From: Pilaira anomala
Lineage: Eukaryota > Mucoromycota > Mucoromycetes > Mucorales > Mucoraceae
Assembly: GCA_025716855.1 (NCBI GenBank)
Contig: JAIXMQ010000023.1
Span: 62,001 to 126,000 of the forward strand
Direction: 5' to 3'
Length of the DNA stretch: 64,000 bases
The position numbers and the translations under genes were made by a program. Shown here piece by piece: positions 35,831-48,608 of the stretch; positions within the stretch are counted from its first letter, which is position 1, and each line of letters begins with the position of its first letter. The notes under the pieces are model-generated. The model saw only the letters and a program-made list of their open reading frames with translations. It had not been told where the DNA came from and searched no databases.

Positions 35831-37854
35831 TTATATTCTTTTCTTTTTTACCCCTTCCGTTATATGAATAAAGTATATATGTGTATATAAAAAAGAAAAA
35901 AATAAAAAATAAACAAAAAAAAAGCTCAAAGTGAAGAAAGGGTAAAAAGGTTTTTTTTTTTTTCATCATTCTTTGGTAAGGTTTGGTAAGGTGGCGGCGC
36001 CAAAAAAAACCCCCCTCCCCTCTTACAAGCTTTAGAACTCAGGTTTGAATATTATATTTTTTGTTTGTATGTTGAGTAGGATTTGAAATATACACATTCA
36101 TAATAAATAAATCAAGCTACACACTGATCTATCATTAATTAGAACAGAATAAAAGAAGCGAAGAAAAAAAAACTCATTTTAAAGAGAATTCAAAGTACAT
36201 ATTACAACGAGTAGATGATAATATATTATGCTAACGATACATCGACTTATTTTTGATAAAAAAAAAAAGAGATTTCATAATTACTTGGAAGACATTTTTT
36301 CTCTATTACATATTACTCTATTACTACTCTTATTATTAGTGTTACTAACACAGCTACTATAAGTAATTATATCTCTTCCTGTTACTCTAGATTTAAATTT
36401 CTATAACAACGGACCTATCCAAATAAACTTGTAATTAAACTAAAAACAAAGCGTTTCCATACTACATATATCATTCCCTTTCTTTTTTTTCTACCTTCCT
36501 TACTCAAGGTTGTGAGCCAAAGCATAAAAAGACAAGGCTTGTGTATTTAGAACCCGTATCAAGATCACAGGAAGACCCCCTAACGAAGCAACCAAACTAC
36601 TAAAATCTGAGCACTTCTTTATTTTCAACAAATAGCTTTTCTCACATCAAGAACCAGGATAATGCAGAAATGGACAGAAGTAGTCAAAATTCGCATACAT
36701 AATATCTCTTTCAAATATTACCTAGAATAAAGCTTTCATCGTCGATTTACTCTCTCTCTCTTCTTTTATTATTATTATTATTATTATTATTTTTAAAGGA
36801 GACAATAAGTTTTTGAAAGTTTAGATTATCGTTCGAAAAGCTCTCACACTGTATTTGCAATTTTCTGCAAGTTTCTAATTTTGCAAGGAAACTAACTATT
36901 TATAGTAGGAAACCCGGGTTCCTCTTCTTTTCAAGCGTTTTTTTTTTTTTTTTTTTCATGAAAATACTCCTGGGTTTTGATTCAAGGTCTAAAAAGTAAC
37001 TATCAGGGTTACATTGAGATTTATATTAAAACTTTGTTTACCGGGACTTTGGAAACAACAACAGACCGGCTAAAAAAGTCTAAATGTCAAAGCAGACGAA
37101 TATTCCCCTCTCCCTCCCCCATGATTTGAGAGCAAACATTTCCATGACGTTATATACATTGTAACGTCCATTCTTTTTCGCCAAAATGATCAATTTAGTT
37201 AACTTAAAACTGCATAACTTGTTTCAAAGATTTATAAACAAATTATATGAATACTTTTTTTTTTTTAAAAAAAAGGGTATAGTAGTAATTTGTACCACGG
37301 TTGATCCTTGAAACTGTTATTTATGCATGTAAGCGCCTGAGATCAGACCACTCTATAATAAAATGCACTAAAAAAAAAATAAATGATTTTTTTAAAAAAA
37401 AAATCAATTTTCAGTTTTTGGATCATTTTACTACACTACGTGTGTGGCGCAACATTTTCTTTTTAAAAAAATGACTCGAATTTGAAGCATTTTATCTGAT
37501 TAAAAAAAAAAAAAAAATACTATAATGCTGTTTGATTCTTTTTTTATTAGGATATGAATATTAGAAAAAAAAAAGAAAAAAAAAAAAAAGAAAGAGAAAA
37601 AAAAAAAAAATAACAGAATGAGTGAGAGAATATAGAAATAAAATATTTGGGTTGTTTATAATATAAAATGTATGTATAAAAAAAAAAAAAAAAAAAAAAA
37701 AGAGGGGGAAAAAAAAAAAAATAGAAAGGGAAACAAATTGCATGTGAGAGAGAAATGTGTATATATAAATGATTTTTTTTTTTTTTTTTTATATATACAT
37801 GAAGTGTGAATGTGTGTGTGTGTGTGTGTGTGTGAGTGATGCTAAGGTAAATAT
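35831..37854. other. 2-kb spacer, no supported gene
   Basis: Promoter side of TOM1 with GGTAAGGTGGCGGCGCC at about 35988-36004, otherwise A/T-rich. It includes a TTA repeat near 36768-36792, T-run/A-run palindromes near 37257 and 37387, long A-runs near 37570-37610 and 37677-37720, and a GT microsatellite at 37811-37834. ORFs here are homopolymer artefacts. Confidence 0.5.
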
Positions 37855-39351
37855 TTATTGTGCCACTGTTGCATTATCTACGTAATTTAGAACAACGCCG
37901 ACAAATTCATCTAGTATTTTGTTCGAGTCGACATATTTAATTCCGCCTTTTGTAGTAATCGTAGGTATGCAGCAAGAGTTTTGTTGTTGTTGTTGTTGTT
38001 GTTGGTATTGTTGTTGTTGTTGTTGTTTTTTCACTTGCTGCTGCTGCTGCTGTTGTTGTTGTTGTTGTTGTTGTACTCTATCGACAGCTGATGGTGCATA
38101 GGATAGAAAAGTATGCATCGATGGTAACACACAAAAGGCATCTTCATTTCCCCTTGCTTCTGTTAATGCTGTTGATACTGATTTGTCTTCTTGTTCTTGT
38201 AATGTAGTACTCGTAGGCGTAACTGGTGTTAATAAGGATGCATTTGGTGAAGAAGTCAGAATTGGACTTGTATTCACAGACAAAGTATGAAGAGAAGAGA
38301 CCATGGCTTGAGCAGCAGTAATCGCAACAGTGGAAGCAATAGAGGATGATCGTCGTCTTTCTTTTTTGATTTGATGTTGTTTATCACTCGTGACACTGCT
38401 TGCACTACTGATGCTACTGCTGCTAGTACGACGTTGGCTATTACGTAAAGTAGGTGATAAATGTGGGAGAACGGGAGACGAAGAAGCAGAGGAAGAGAAA
38501 TCGGGAGGAGAAGAAGACCAAGAATTTGTTCTAGTGAATTCCTTGATGGAGGGTAACTCGATCTTTTGTTGAGGTACACTGTAGAATGGCAATTCGACCA
38601 AATCACTTAATGGAGAGAGCAAGAGATTGTTTGCAGAGGCAGTTAAAAGAGGAGTGGAAGGAGGAGTAGTAAAATGAACTGGGCTCATCATTCTTATGCC
38701 ACTTCGCATTCTGGTAGGTGGTGTCCAACCATTGGCTTCTCTTCTTTCCATCATCATGCGACGACCGAGTCTTCTGGCTATTTCTTCTCTTACAAATCCT
38801 TGCTTTTCAATCGAATCATGTTCACCGTATTTTTGACGCGCTAATCGATACACACGACATCTTAAATCATTTTGTCGATTCTTCTCTCGATTTTCTGCTC
38901 GCCATTTTCTCATCCTATCATTATTGCTGAAAATTATCAGATATTTACTTCGTCAATTGCGATTATTTTTTAAAAAATTTTTTTTTTGTTTATAAATTAA
39001 TTATTTACCTTTCGGTCGTTTCTTCTTTTGACACCACCTTTTTAGAATGTCCTTTCCACCGTTTTTGATCACGGCTTCTTACGTATGGTATATTATGTAT
39101 ATTAGGATTTTCCATGTGGCGTTTTCTATTTAAAATAAGGATGTGAGTTGGAAATAAAATAAATGATGATTCAAGTATACTTACAAGTTTGAACGGGTGG
39201 CAAATACTAATAAAAGATTTAAAGATAAAAAAGAAAAAAAAAATGATTAATAAAAAAATAATAATACAAAATGTAAATTGTGGGGATATTTACTTTTTGG
39301 GCATTGAGGGCAAGCAAATATTCTTGAGACTTGGTCTTCATCTGTTAACAT
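37855..39351 (-). CDS. C2H2 zinc finger / DUF3020-like polyQ regulator
   Basis: Four exons (39351-39294, 39206-39185, 39125-39009, 38926-37855) encode 422 residues. The first three exons build one C2H2 finger (C14, C17, H30, H37; ACPQCPK, then FATRSNLKRH), with an unusually long H-x6-H spacing. The second exon is a 22-nt microexon inside the finger. Next comes a basic block, MRKWRAENREKNRQNDLRCR then VYRLARQKYG and RREANG, resembling the fungal DUF3020 domain, which is associated with nuclear proteins. The C-terminal half is disordered: Ser/Thr/Pro-rich with two poly-Gln tracts around residues 350-385. A DNA-binding transcription regulator is inferred. The ATG chosen is the first that keeps the finger intact. 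Alternatively the true start lies further upstream in an undetected exon. Confidence 0.78.
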
Positions 39352-41074
39352 TTTTATTTACTTTTTTTTTTCTGGTGTGACAAATAGAATAGAGTTGTAG
39401 AAAAATTGAAGGTATTGTTTCTTTTCTTTAGTGTGTGTGTGTGTGTATATGTCGCTATCTTTTACTTTATTTAAAAAAAAAAAAAAAAGGGATATCTTTT
39501 TGTGATAGTAATGAAGAGTAGTAAAAGAAGACTTTTTTTTTTCTTAAGAAAAAAAGTTGAATTAAAATTAAAAATTTAAAAAAAAAAGACAAAGAGTAAA
39601 AAGAGAAAAGAATAAAAAAAAAAAAAAAAAAAAAAGAGGGAAATATATATGTAATAATAACAAATATAAATAACAAATAAAAAAATACTTTTTTTTTTCA
39701 TCTATCCATAAACTAAACATCTGTGTATATATATACATATATAAATACAGCTCAACACTTATTTTTTTTTTTTTTTTTAGCTATACGTATAATCTACATA
39801 CAATACACATATCCAGTCAATCCTACATACATAATAAAAAAGTACAAGAAGAATTGGGGGGAGTTTTGGCGGGAAAATAAAGTCTTTTTTTTTTTTTCTT
39901 TGAAAATGCTGGGGGTGACTTTAGAAAGGGGGAAGGTAAGAAAAGAGTCAGATGATTTCTTTACCAAAAGACAGTATGTATCACCGTCTGATTTACAATT
40001 TTATTCTTCTTCATTACTACGTTATTTATGTACGATGTGCTTGTGTGTTTATGTATTGTGACTAAATATAATTCAATTTATATATAAAAAGTAAGTGCTA
40101 GATTGTGCTGATTAAACTTTTTTTTTTTACCTTTCATATCCAAGGTTTTTTTTTTTTAAACATGTAAAAAAAAAAAAAAAGAAACAATGCTGGTTTTTTT
40201 TAAATAGATAGTAAGTATAGTGATTTATAATTGAGCCCTGTCATATTACAGATAAAAAAAAAAAAAAAGAGAGAGAGACATATAGAGAATTACAAAAAAA
40301 AAAAAAAAAAGGAAAAAGAAAGGTAGAACCATTGAGAGAGTAGAGAGTAGAGAGGGAAATCTTTTTCATTCCGTCAATAGAGAAACGGAACATCCCGCAT
40401 TCCCGAGAGAAAGATTATACATACATATTATGAAGAACACTTATGAACAAATTAACAAGCACGCGTCAATTGTGCAGTTTGTGTCTGTATACAGTAATAG
40501 ACTTATTTCTTGGGGGATAAATTAAAATTGTCTCTCTTCGGCATTTACTTCCGATTAAGCCCTCTCCCCCCCCCCTTTTTCCCCTTGATTTTTTTTTTTA
40601 AGATTTGATATAAATATTTGAACATTTTACTGCCTCAATACCTACTTGGTAAAAAGGTTACAATGATATTTCTTGTTATCAAAATTTTTTTTTCAACTTT
40701 ATTACAATAACAAAGGGATGAGCTTTTTATATTCATTCCGTAAGTTTTTTACATATGTGTACACAAAAAAAAAAAAAAAAAAAAGGGTATACAAGGATTT
40801 TTATTACAGCAGTAATATCACATTATATATACAAAATGTATATATATATATATATATTCACATAACCAAAAAGTTTTTTTTTTCATCCTTTTACATACAT
40901 TATTATTTCAAACAGATACTTAAGGAATAATTAAAAAAATTAATATGTGTGTGTGTGTGTGTGGCATTAAATATTATTTTGAACGCGTAGTATGTAATCA
41001 AATAAACAAATAACAAGTTTTGATTATGATTTAGTTAAAAAAAAATAAAAAGACTGAAAAAAAAAAAAACTATA
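39352..41074. other. Homopolymer-rich spacer
   Basis: About 1.7 kb with many A- and T-runs, a GT run near 39430, a C-run at about 40565-40575, (TA)n near 40838-40857 and (GT)n near 40945-40961. No supported ORF, tRNA or other RNA gene. Confidence 0.45.
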
Positions 41075-41957
41075 CTATCCATACATCCAACCACGTTGTT
41101 CTTCTTCTTCTTCTTCCTGTACAGCCTTTTCAGTTTCTACTTCAAATCGACACATTGGACATGTATGATGTAACTCTAACCAAGGCACAATACAATCGCG
41201 ATCAAAATAATGTCCACTGAAAAAGGTAAAAAAAAAAAAAAAAAAAGAGAGAGAGAGAGAGAGAGATTGACGATGTTATTTATACTTGAAACAGTTTACA
41301 AATGAAAATAATAATAATAATAATAAATACCATGGCATCCGTGTTACAGTACTTTCACTAAATTTCAAATTATCTTTACAGATAATACAAGACTCCTCAC
41401 TTTTTGTATATATATATATATTTTTTTTTTAGTTAATACTGTATGTATATCTAGAGTCACGATCATGATTACCTGTCCAACATGTTTGTTTTGACTATCG
41501 GTAAAGTATCTATGAATCTTTTTGAGGCAGGTGGTGGTCCTTTAGCATTACTCTGAGACTCTTCTAATAATTGAGATACCAAGTTATCTAAAAATTGCTC
41601 TTGATCAGCATCTCCTCCTGCTTGCATTTGTTCTCGGAATTGTCCAAAGAAACTTTTTAAAAAAAAAAAAAACTCATTAGTCTTCATTACTGCTATATAC
41701 ATTGAGAAAACTTTACTTGGCTGCTTGTATTAATTGTTGTACGCTGGTAGTTGTATCTCTACCCATGCTTTCTTGTACTGAACCTGAATCAGGATTCATA
41801 AAAGCATCGAGATCAACATCATACGTCTTTTTCTTATTGCTATTTGAATTGTTAATCCCAAGTTCGTCTAAGTTTTTTTTTTTTTTCAAGTGTTAGAAAA
41901 TATATATTTAAGCTTATGCGAGAGGGGGGGGGGGAGTTTACCGAAGTAACTAGACAT
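41075..41957 (-). CDS. Small RING-H2 type E3 ubiquitin ligase
   Basis: Five exons (41957-41942, 41867-41717, 41652-41473, 41399-41331, 41216-41075) give 185 residues. The C-terminus holds a RING finger with C120, C123, C139, H141, C147, C158 and C161; CGHYFDRDC is followed by IVPWLELHHTCPMCR. This matches the RNF115/RNF126/Praja-type RING-H2 group, whose members bind ubiquitin-conjugating enzymes through the Ile and Trp seen here. At the fifth zinc-ligand position, usually His, this protein has Asp144. The N-terminal half is acidic and Gln-rich with no zinc-ribbon. It ends with a run of six Glu and a Trp-containing tail. The catalytic domain is split by two introns. Substrates are unknown. 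Confidence 0.88.
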
Positions 41958-43473
41958 TTTTTTTTTTTCTGTTAAGGAAGTAAAGAGGGGGAAATGGTGA
42001 ACACAAACGTAATACGTAAAAGGCTCATGTTTCGCTGTTTTAAAAAGGGGTATATACTAATTCTGACTGCAAATCACTCATGTAAGAAAGAAGAAGAAGG
42101 TTTAATTGCATAAATAAGTATCACTTTGCTCTCAATATGACTATAAGTTTAGACTTTTATTTATCATGCAAGATAGTAGAAGACTCGAATCCATTCGATT
42201 AACATATAGTGCGCATTTTTAAAGAAAAAAAAAAAAAAAAAAAAGAGTATATATATATAAAGTGTTCACAAAATATTATAACACATGTTTATTGCTCAAA
42301 TGAATCTAATGATTACAGTTTTATAAATTTTGAAAGTCATTTATTGTTTCATCAACCATCGTTTGAAAATAATAAAATTATTTGGTAATCTAATACGTAT
42401 TAAGATCATCATTTGATATATTAGACTATACACTTTCCATCATTTTTACGTTTTTTTATATGCGTAACTAAATGGATATGGATATTCCCCCAAGTGTTAA
42501 TCTTGAATAAGGCTGGTTTAAACAAACTAGTGTGTGTGTGTATGTGTGTGTAATAACAACAACAACAACAAAAAAGTTTGGCTTATTACATGTGTGTGAA
42601 AAAAGAAAGAGAGAGAAGCATAACAACTAATATTCTAGCATAATCTTTCTTTAATTCTTTTGCTATAAATAAACAAGAAACGAGGTTAACCTTAAACAAA
42701 TAAACTTCTATTATTATGCTAAGCTTATTTATAAAATAATAACTTTTGATCATCAAGAAAAATGAAACAACAAAAGATGTAAATACAGGTTAAAAAAATA
42801 TTATGCAAAAAAAAAAAACTTTTTTAGAAAGCATGCAGTTAACATGCTTTTTTCTCAATATTTCTATATTTATCTTTAAAAAAGAAAAGGTCAAACTATA
42901 AAATAAGCTATGAATAAAGTATGCGTTATAAACAGATGTCTGTACATACTTACAAGCGAAAGACAGGTTTTTATGATGCTTTTACTGTTCTGAAAAATAA
43001 AATAAAATAGTTTTATCGCCGTTTGAATCAGCTTTGCATTATATACATAAAAAAAAAAAAAGCCTTATAAATAAGAGAGAGAGAGAGAGAGAGAGAAATA
43101 CGTAATTGACTACATACAGTGTCAATACATTGAATCATCACAACAATCAAGAAGGTGAATCCCATGTGAGTCCTGCAAAAAAAAAAAGAAGAGTAAAATG
43201 GAACATTCTATCTTACCTGTCATCCAAAAAGACCTGTATACAATACTTCAAACATTGTAACACGAAAAAAGAAAGTAAAGCGATGTTATTGACATGAAAC
43301 AGATAAGGAGGAAAACGATTCCAGTCACTGTTTATGTTGAAGAAAACTGGGATTCAACGAACTATTTTTTTTTTTTTAAAAAAAAAGGTTGAACTCCTTA
43401 ACTTTCTTTGTTTTTTTTTTAACAATAACAACCATCTACGTTTTTTTTTTTTTTTTTTTTTTTTTTTGTAGGA
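41958..43473. other. Spacer between divergent genes
   Basis: About 1.5 kb between the RING gene (minus) and the glycosyltransferase (plus), so both promoters are here. It contains GT runs near 42530-42552, a (GA)n run near 43075-43096, a T/A-run palindrome near 43365-43387, and a long T-run ending in TAG at 43471-43473, just before the ATG. A 63-codon ORF at 43106 has no supporting features. Confidence 0.45.
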
Positions 43474-45067
43474 ATGAAGTTTTTAGCATCTAATAATAAG
43501 AGGGTGTTATTACCCGTTATTTTAGTTTTTACATTTCTATCACTTTATTTTATACTCAATATGTCCAATAAAAGATACGAAAAACAAGGCGTACACAACA
43601 AAAAAGTACTACCTTCTTATATGATTGAAAATACTGCAAATATAGAACAAATTCAAATATCAAGAGATCAATGGGAATCCTGTCTTTCTCCCGGAATTTC
43701 TCCTACTGAATATCTTTCAATTGTCATCGTTACTCGTGTAGATAATTATGCTGGGTAAAATAGATATATATATATGTATTACGAGTCCTTTTTTTTTTTT
43801 TCTGATACAATTCATTTTTTTTTTTTAAGGGGTCAACATCATCGTCTACAAAATTTTATCGATTCTGCATATATTTTAGCCGAAAAGACCAGAGAAAGAA
43901 TCGAATTATTAATTATTGAATGGAATCCACCTCATGATAAAAGAAGAGTGATTGATGCTTTTGTAGGTAAAACAGTTTTTTTTTTTTTTTCGCTGTTAAT
44001 ATATATATATATAAAATGGTGGATTTATTGAAACAAAAAAAAATATAGCGCTTTAGAAGTTCGAATTTTTTAAAATACAGAATTATCACCATCCCAAATT
44101 CACTTCATACGATCATTCCTAATCGTGGTAAGTCTCCACTTCATGAATTCGAAGGTAAAAATGTAGGCATTCGCTTTGCAAGAGGCGAGTTTGTCGTTTG
44201 TACAAATCAAGGTAAAAATTTTATAAAGTCCCCTTCTCTTTCTCTCAGTTAAAAATTATAAATTTATCTTTTTTTAGACGATATTTGGTCACATAACTTT
44301 CACAATGCAATTAAATCTCGAGTGTTTAAAAAAGATATAATCTATGTACAACATCAAGATCATCATAACATGTAAATGTATAATAACAAGCTCTTTAAAA
44401 AAAAAAAAAAATTGTGTATCTCTACTAAAAATTACATTTTATACAGTCATGAAAACCTTCCTCCTTCCATTGTAAAATTAAATCCATTTCCAAGTGATGA
44501 GATCATTTATAATAGTTGTGCATTGGGTGACCAAGACTGGGGAAATTATCAATTGCCACATCCTATCCAAGTCACAAGTAGAAACAATCCCGAGATTAAG
44601 AACAGATCCACTACCATGAATATCCTAGAAGTGGCTGATCAAGCTGGCGATTTTACAATGGCTCATCGAGATACTTGGAAAATACCCAGAGGATATAGAG
44701 AAGCAGGAGGTGTTGCATGGTAACCAAAAAAAACTCCTTTTCATACCCCTCTTTCTCTGTTTTTTATTGATTTTTTTTTTTTTTTTTTATCTGTAGGATG
44801 GATATTGAATTTATTTGTACAGCTACTTGGACAAAACAAATACCTGTAGTTTATGTAAAACCAGGCTTCACTTGTCATCAAGAGCACGCCAACATTTGGG
44901 AAAGTAATAAGGAAGCCATCAATGATAATTCGGCCATTGATATGAGTCAAATTGAACGAGGCGAAAAGGTGTATATGAATAAAGAAGGGGAATGGGCATT
45001 AGAGAATTACGATATTTACCATCATGGCTTATCTTGTATTGAATTTCAAGGTGGTCTTGTTTGGTAA
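43474..45067 (+). CDS. Type II membrane glycosyltransferase-like protein (GT-A fold)
   Basis: Six exons (43474-43754, 43830-43962, 44049-44211, 44278-44371, 44447-44719, 44797-45067) encode 404 residues. A short basic N-terminus is followed by one hydrophobic anchor (LLPVILVFTFLSLYFIL), the layout of Golgi glycosyltransferases. The lumenal part begins SIVIVTRVDNYAGG then HRLQNFIDSAY, with IELLIIEWNPP, a possible metal-site motif FVVCTNQDDIWS, and AGDFTMAHRDTW with GYREAGGVAWMD, which resembles the acceptor-side block of family-7-like transferases. A conserved C-terminal Cys/His region follows. Donor and acceptor are unknown. In exon 2 I chose donor GTAGGT rather than the GTAAAA four bases later, since only this keeps the frame into CGC TTT AGA. 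A decayed tandem copy lies downstream. Confidence 0.85.
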
Positions 45068-45767
45068 AACAAAAAAACAAAACAAAAACCTTTACACCTT
45101 TCTGTATTATCAATATTTTAATAACATCATTTCTGGGAAATATTTCCCTCTCGTCACCCTTTTTTTTTTTTTTAAAAAAAAAAATCAGTATATAAACCAC
45201 GTCCTTTATCTATATTATCAACTTGTCCTACATTGTTTTTTTTTCTTTGCTCATGTTTAAGCTTTTATAGTATATTGTCATGATGATGTAAAATCTAATG
45301 AACACAATAAAAAAATAATTTTAAACGTGATATAGTGTCCATAAAAGAACACAAAAAATGTTTACAGAAAGGCTTTTTATGATTTCTATCACATGTAGAA
45401 CATAAAAGAGAGGTGTCTTAATACATGTCTATCACGATACTTGTTACTATGTTACTGTGGTAAACATGATATATATACACATATCTGAATTTGTACCATA
45501 TTAAAGTGAACGAAAAAGGTCAATCACTCTTTTAAATTATTTCTTAATAAAAGCTCAGATGTAGAAACTTTAATAGTTAGATGGATGTGTCAGTCATCAT
45601 GGCGGGTTAAACCCCCCCCCCATACTAATCCAATACGGTAGTGTGGGGGTTTTCATGTTAATTCATTTTTAAGCCATTACTGTAATTTGTGATTTAGCTT
45701 TTAGGAGCGCATAAAAAGATCTCTCTCTCTCTCTCTTTCTCTCTTTCTCGCTCTTATAATATGTATT
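45068..45767. other. Spacer between the glycosyltransferase and its relic
   Basis: About 700 bases with no supported gene. It includes the 3' flank of the glycosyltransferase, a T/A-run palindrome near 45160-45185, a C-run near 45611-45619 and a CT microsatellite near 45721-45750. Confidence 0.45.
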
Positions 45768-46352
45768 TTTAGATGCTACTGGGACACATATAATTTCCAT
45801 AAAATGCGATTAAATCACGGGTATTTAAAATCGGTGTAATCAAAAAAGTACTCAGTACCAAATATGTATAATGTACATAGTAGAGCTGTATTTTTTTTTA
45901 TTACATATACAGTTTTTTTTTTTTAAAAAAAAAAAGAAAAAAAAACAGTTATACGATGATGTTAATTTTCTATCGAGATTTATTTCATCTCTGTACACAT
46001 TGAGAGAGTACAAGAGTGGGGGGGGGGGGGAAACTACAGTGCGAGAATGCTATAATACTATGTAATAATAATAATAAAAACAATTCAGATATATATATAC
46101 ATAATTCAAAATCATATTAGGGATATATCCTGAAAACGATTGTCGATCAAACTGTTGATTTTACAATGATTCACCGAGATACATGCGCAAAAAAAAAAAA
46201 AAACATATTAGAGAAAAGCAGGAGGTGCTGCTGCATTCGGTATATAAAAAAGACACTCACTCATTTTTTCTTCCTCCCCCCTCCCCCCATTTACTTACTA
46301 TAAGGATTGGACATTTTGAATACTTTAAAAAAGGTAACTCCGGTAGTTTATG
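45768..46352 (+). pseudogene. Decayed tandem copy of the glycosyltransferase gene
   Basis: Patches align in order with exons 4, 5 and 6 of the gene at 43474. ATTAAATCACGGGTATTTAAA near 45810 matches the exon 4 IKSRVFK codons. CTGTTGATTTTACAATGATTC and CGAGATAC near 46153 match the DFTMAHRDT codons. AAAGCAGGAGGTG near 46215 matches REAGGV. AGGATTGGACATTTTGAAT plus GTAGTTTATGC near 46301-46351 match the start of exon 6. Stops, indels and A-runs destroy every frame. The first three exons were not found. Confidence 0.82.
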
Positions 46353-47800
46353 CGAAAAAAAAAAAGTCAAGTTTTCTCACCTCTCTCTGTCACTATAATA
46401 AGAGCATTGTTAATATTTGATAATACATACATCTTGTAATTAAATTTGAAAAAAAAAAAAGAATATCTATATATATAAAAAAAAGAAAAAAGAGAAAGAA
46501 AACTGTATAAGCAAATACTATTTTTTAATGGAAAAAGAGAAAAAGAAAAAAAAAATCCCATGGATTCCCACACACTTTTTTTTTTTTTAAAAAAAAAAAA
46601 GGTACGTATCCGTCTCTCTACGTATTACACTGCACCACTCACTATTTTTATTTCAAAAAAAAAAAGCTCATTATTAAATTACTGCCTTTAAGCGAGATAA
46701 GTATGCATTTTTCTACTCAATGTCATGTTTAATAAATTCACTCTGCTCAATAAAGTAATTAAAACATTGAATCTAATAAAAAACTTATTGTAACCAGATA
46801 TGCAAAACTTTTTTTTTTTTGCACAACGTAAAAGTTATTAAAATATGTATACTAAAACACTGTGTAATGTGTAAAAAAAAAAAAAAAATAAGACCGTATA
46901 TAACATCACTTTTGTGCCAATGAAATGCTAATGAGAGAGAAGCAAAAAGAGTAATATTCGGCATAACGAAATAACTCTTTTTAAATCTAGGAATGTGTCA
47001 TTTGGTTATATTAACTCCATATATATTTTTTTTTCTTGCTCTACTTCCACAAGAGAGAGAGAGTACGGTAATTGAGAGTCCAAAAAAACCAAAGACTCGA
47101 GTGTCCACCACCAGTAAACAGGACACAATATCCAGAATATCGAGAAGAAATCATGTGTGTGAAAAGAAAAAAAAAAATGTGGGGTTGTCCAATCGTATGA
47201 AGAAAAAAAAAAGAGATCTATATGAAATAGAAAACAGAGAAAACAAAAGGAATTCCCCTTTAAAAAAAAGAGCCAATAACGACTTTGAAAAAAAAAAAAA
47301 AAATAGTAAATCCAGAAACAAAATGGTAAGGTACGGAAAAAAAAAAAAAGGTTCGTCAATTATGACATTTGTTTAAAAAACATAAAACTTACTATTCTCT
47401 ATATTTACTTTTTTTTAAAAAAAAAAAAGACAACATTTTTTTTTTTTTTTTGATCTTATCATAACTCTGAGGTTGCCCAAAAAATGTGGGGTAAAGAAGA
47501 TGAAGTTTCACAGGAAAACCTTTTTTTTTTTTTTTTTTCTCATCAAAAAGTTTTATCTCTCTCTGTGCTTTTTACTGCTCCGAATAATCTAAACGTTACA
47601 CACGTTCGGGGTGTGGAGAAATTAGTGTAACCTATTCGCGTGCGACCAAAAGATTACTTACTGTTTATAATATAAAACTTTAAAAAAAAAAAAAAAAAAA
47701 ATTATGAACTCATCTAACTAAAAAAAACTTTTTTTGGTTAAATTTGGATGTTTCCATTAAACTTTCTCATTGAAGAAATCATTTGACATGATCTTGAAAG

Positions 47801-47835
<35 letters not shown>

Positions 47836-48608
47836 ATTTTCTTAATATTAATTAATCTTCAATGTCGAATAAAAAAATTAAAAAAAAAATACAAATAAAA
47901 AAAAAAAAACGGCGGAAAAAAAAAATGTAATACTTCAATTATTTACTATATTTGTCATTTTTTTTTTTTTCACAAGAGACAAAGAAATCCGGTATATTAG
48001 ACCTGATATTACTACTAAATTATTTAAAGTTGAACTATGTAAAATTTTTTTTTTTTTTTAACAATGAACTCCAAAGCTAATTCGGGAATGGTTTTATTGG
48101 AACTAACGGATTTGTCTGACATTGTATCGGTTGGTCATGTCTAAAAATGTGACACCTCAATCCTAATTTTGTCATTTGAATAAGCCATTTTTTACGCCTA
48201 CTTCTTTTTAGTGCGTGTGTGTTTATTAACAAAAAAAAAAAAAAAAATCATCCCATGAAAATTAAAAAAGAGGAAAAGAATAAAAACCGTTAAAATAACC
48301 ACGAGACTGTACTACTACTAAATAAATAAAAAAAAAAAGTGTGGGGAATTATTAAAAAAGAAAACCTGATGGGTATTTTATTTTTATTTTTACCCACACA
48401 AAAAAAAAAAATTCAGTTTTTGACGCGGAGTAGTGTTTAAGTAATCCGAGAGACAAAGAGAGAGAGAGAGAGAGAGGCAAAAGATCGACTCGAGTAACAC
48501 AGTCGAACATTGAAAAAAAAAACAGAAGAGTTGTACGGGTTGATTTTTATTTTACTCAACAAAAAATCCTTCTTTATACTACTATTTTAACCAGACAAGG
48601 GAATCATA

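Noticed and set aside
37561..37743. Poly-Phe ORF
   Set aside because: Pure homopolymer artefact.
37919..38101. Cys-rich plus-strand ORF opposite the polyQ tract
   Set aside because: It is the antisense frame of CAA/CAG repeats in the real gene.
42960..43297. 63-codon ORF with a KKKRR motif upstream of the glycosyltransferase
   Set aside because: Driven partly by an A-run, no domain, and it lies in the promoter region.
46993..47376. 127-codon lysine-rich ORF
   Set aside because: Composed largely of A-runs giving poly-Lys; not conserved as a frame in the duplicated region near 54,000.
48240..48480. Possible CRISPR-like or satellite array in A-rich DNA
   Set aside because: Only homopolymers and a GA microsatellite; no regularly spaced repeat units, and the genome is eukaryotic.
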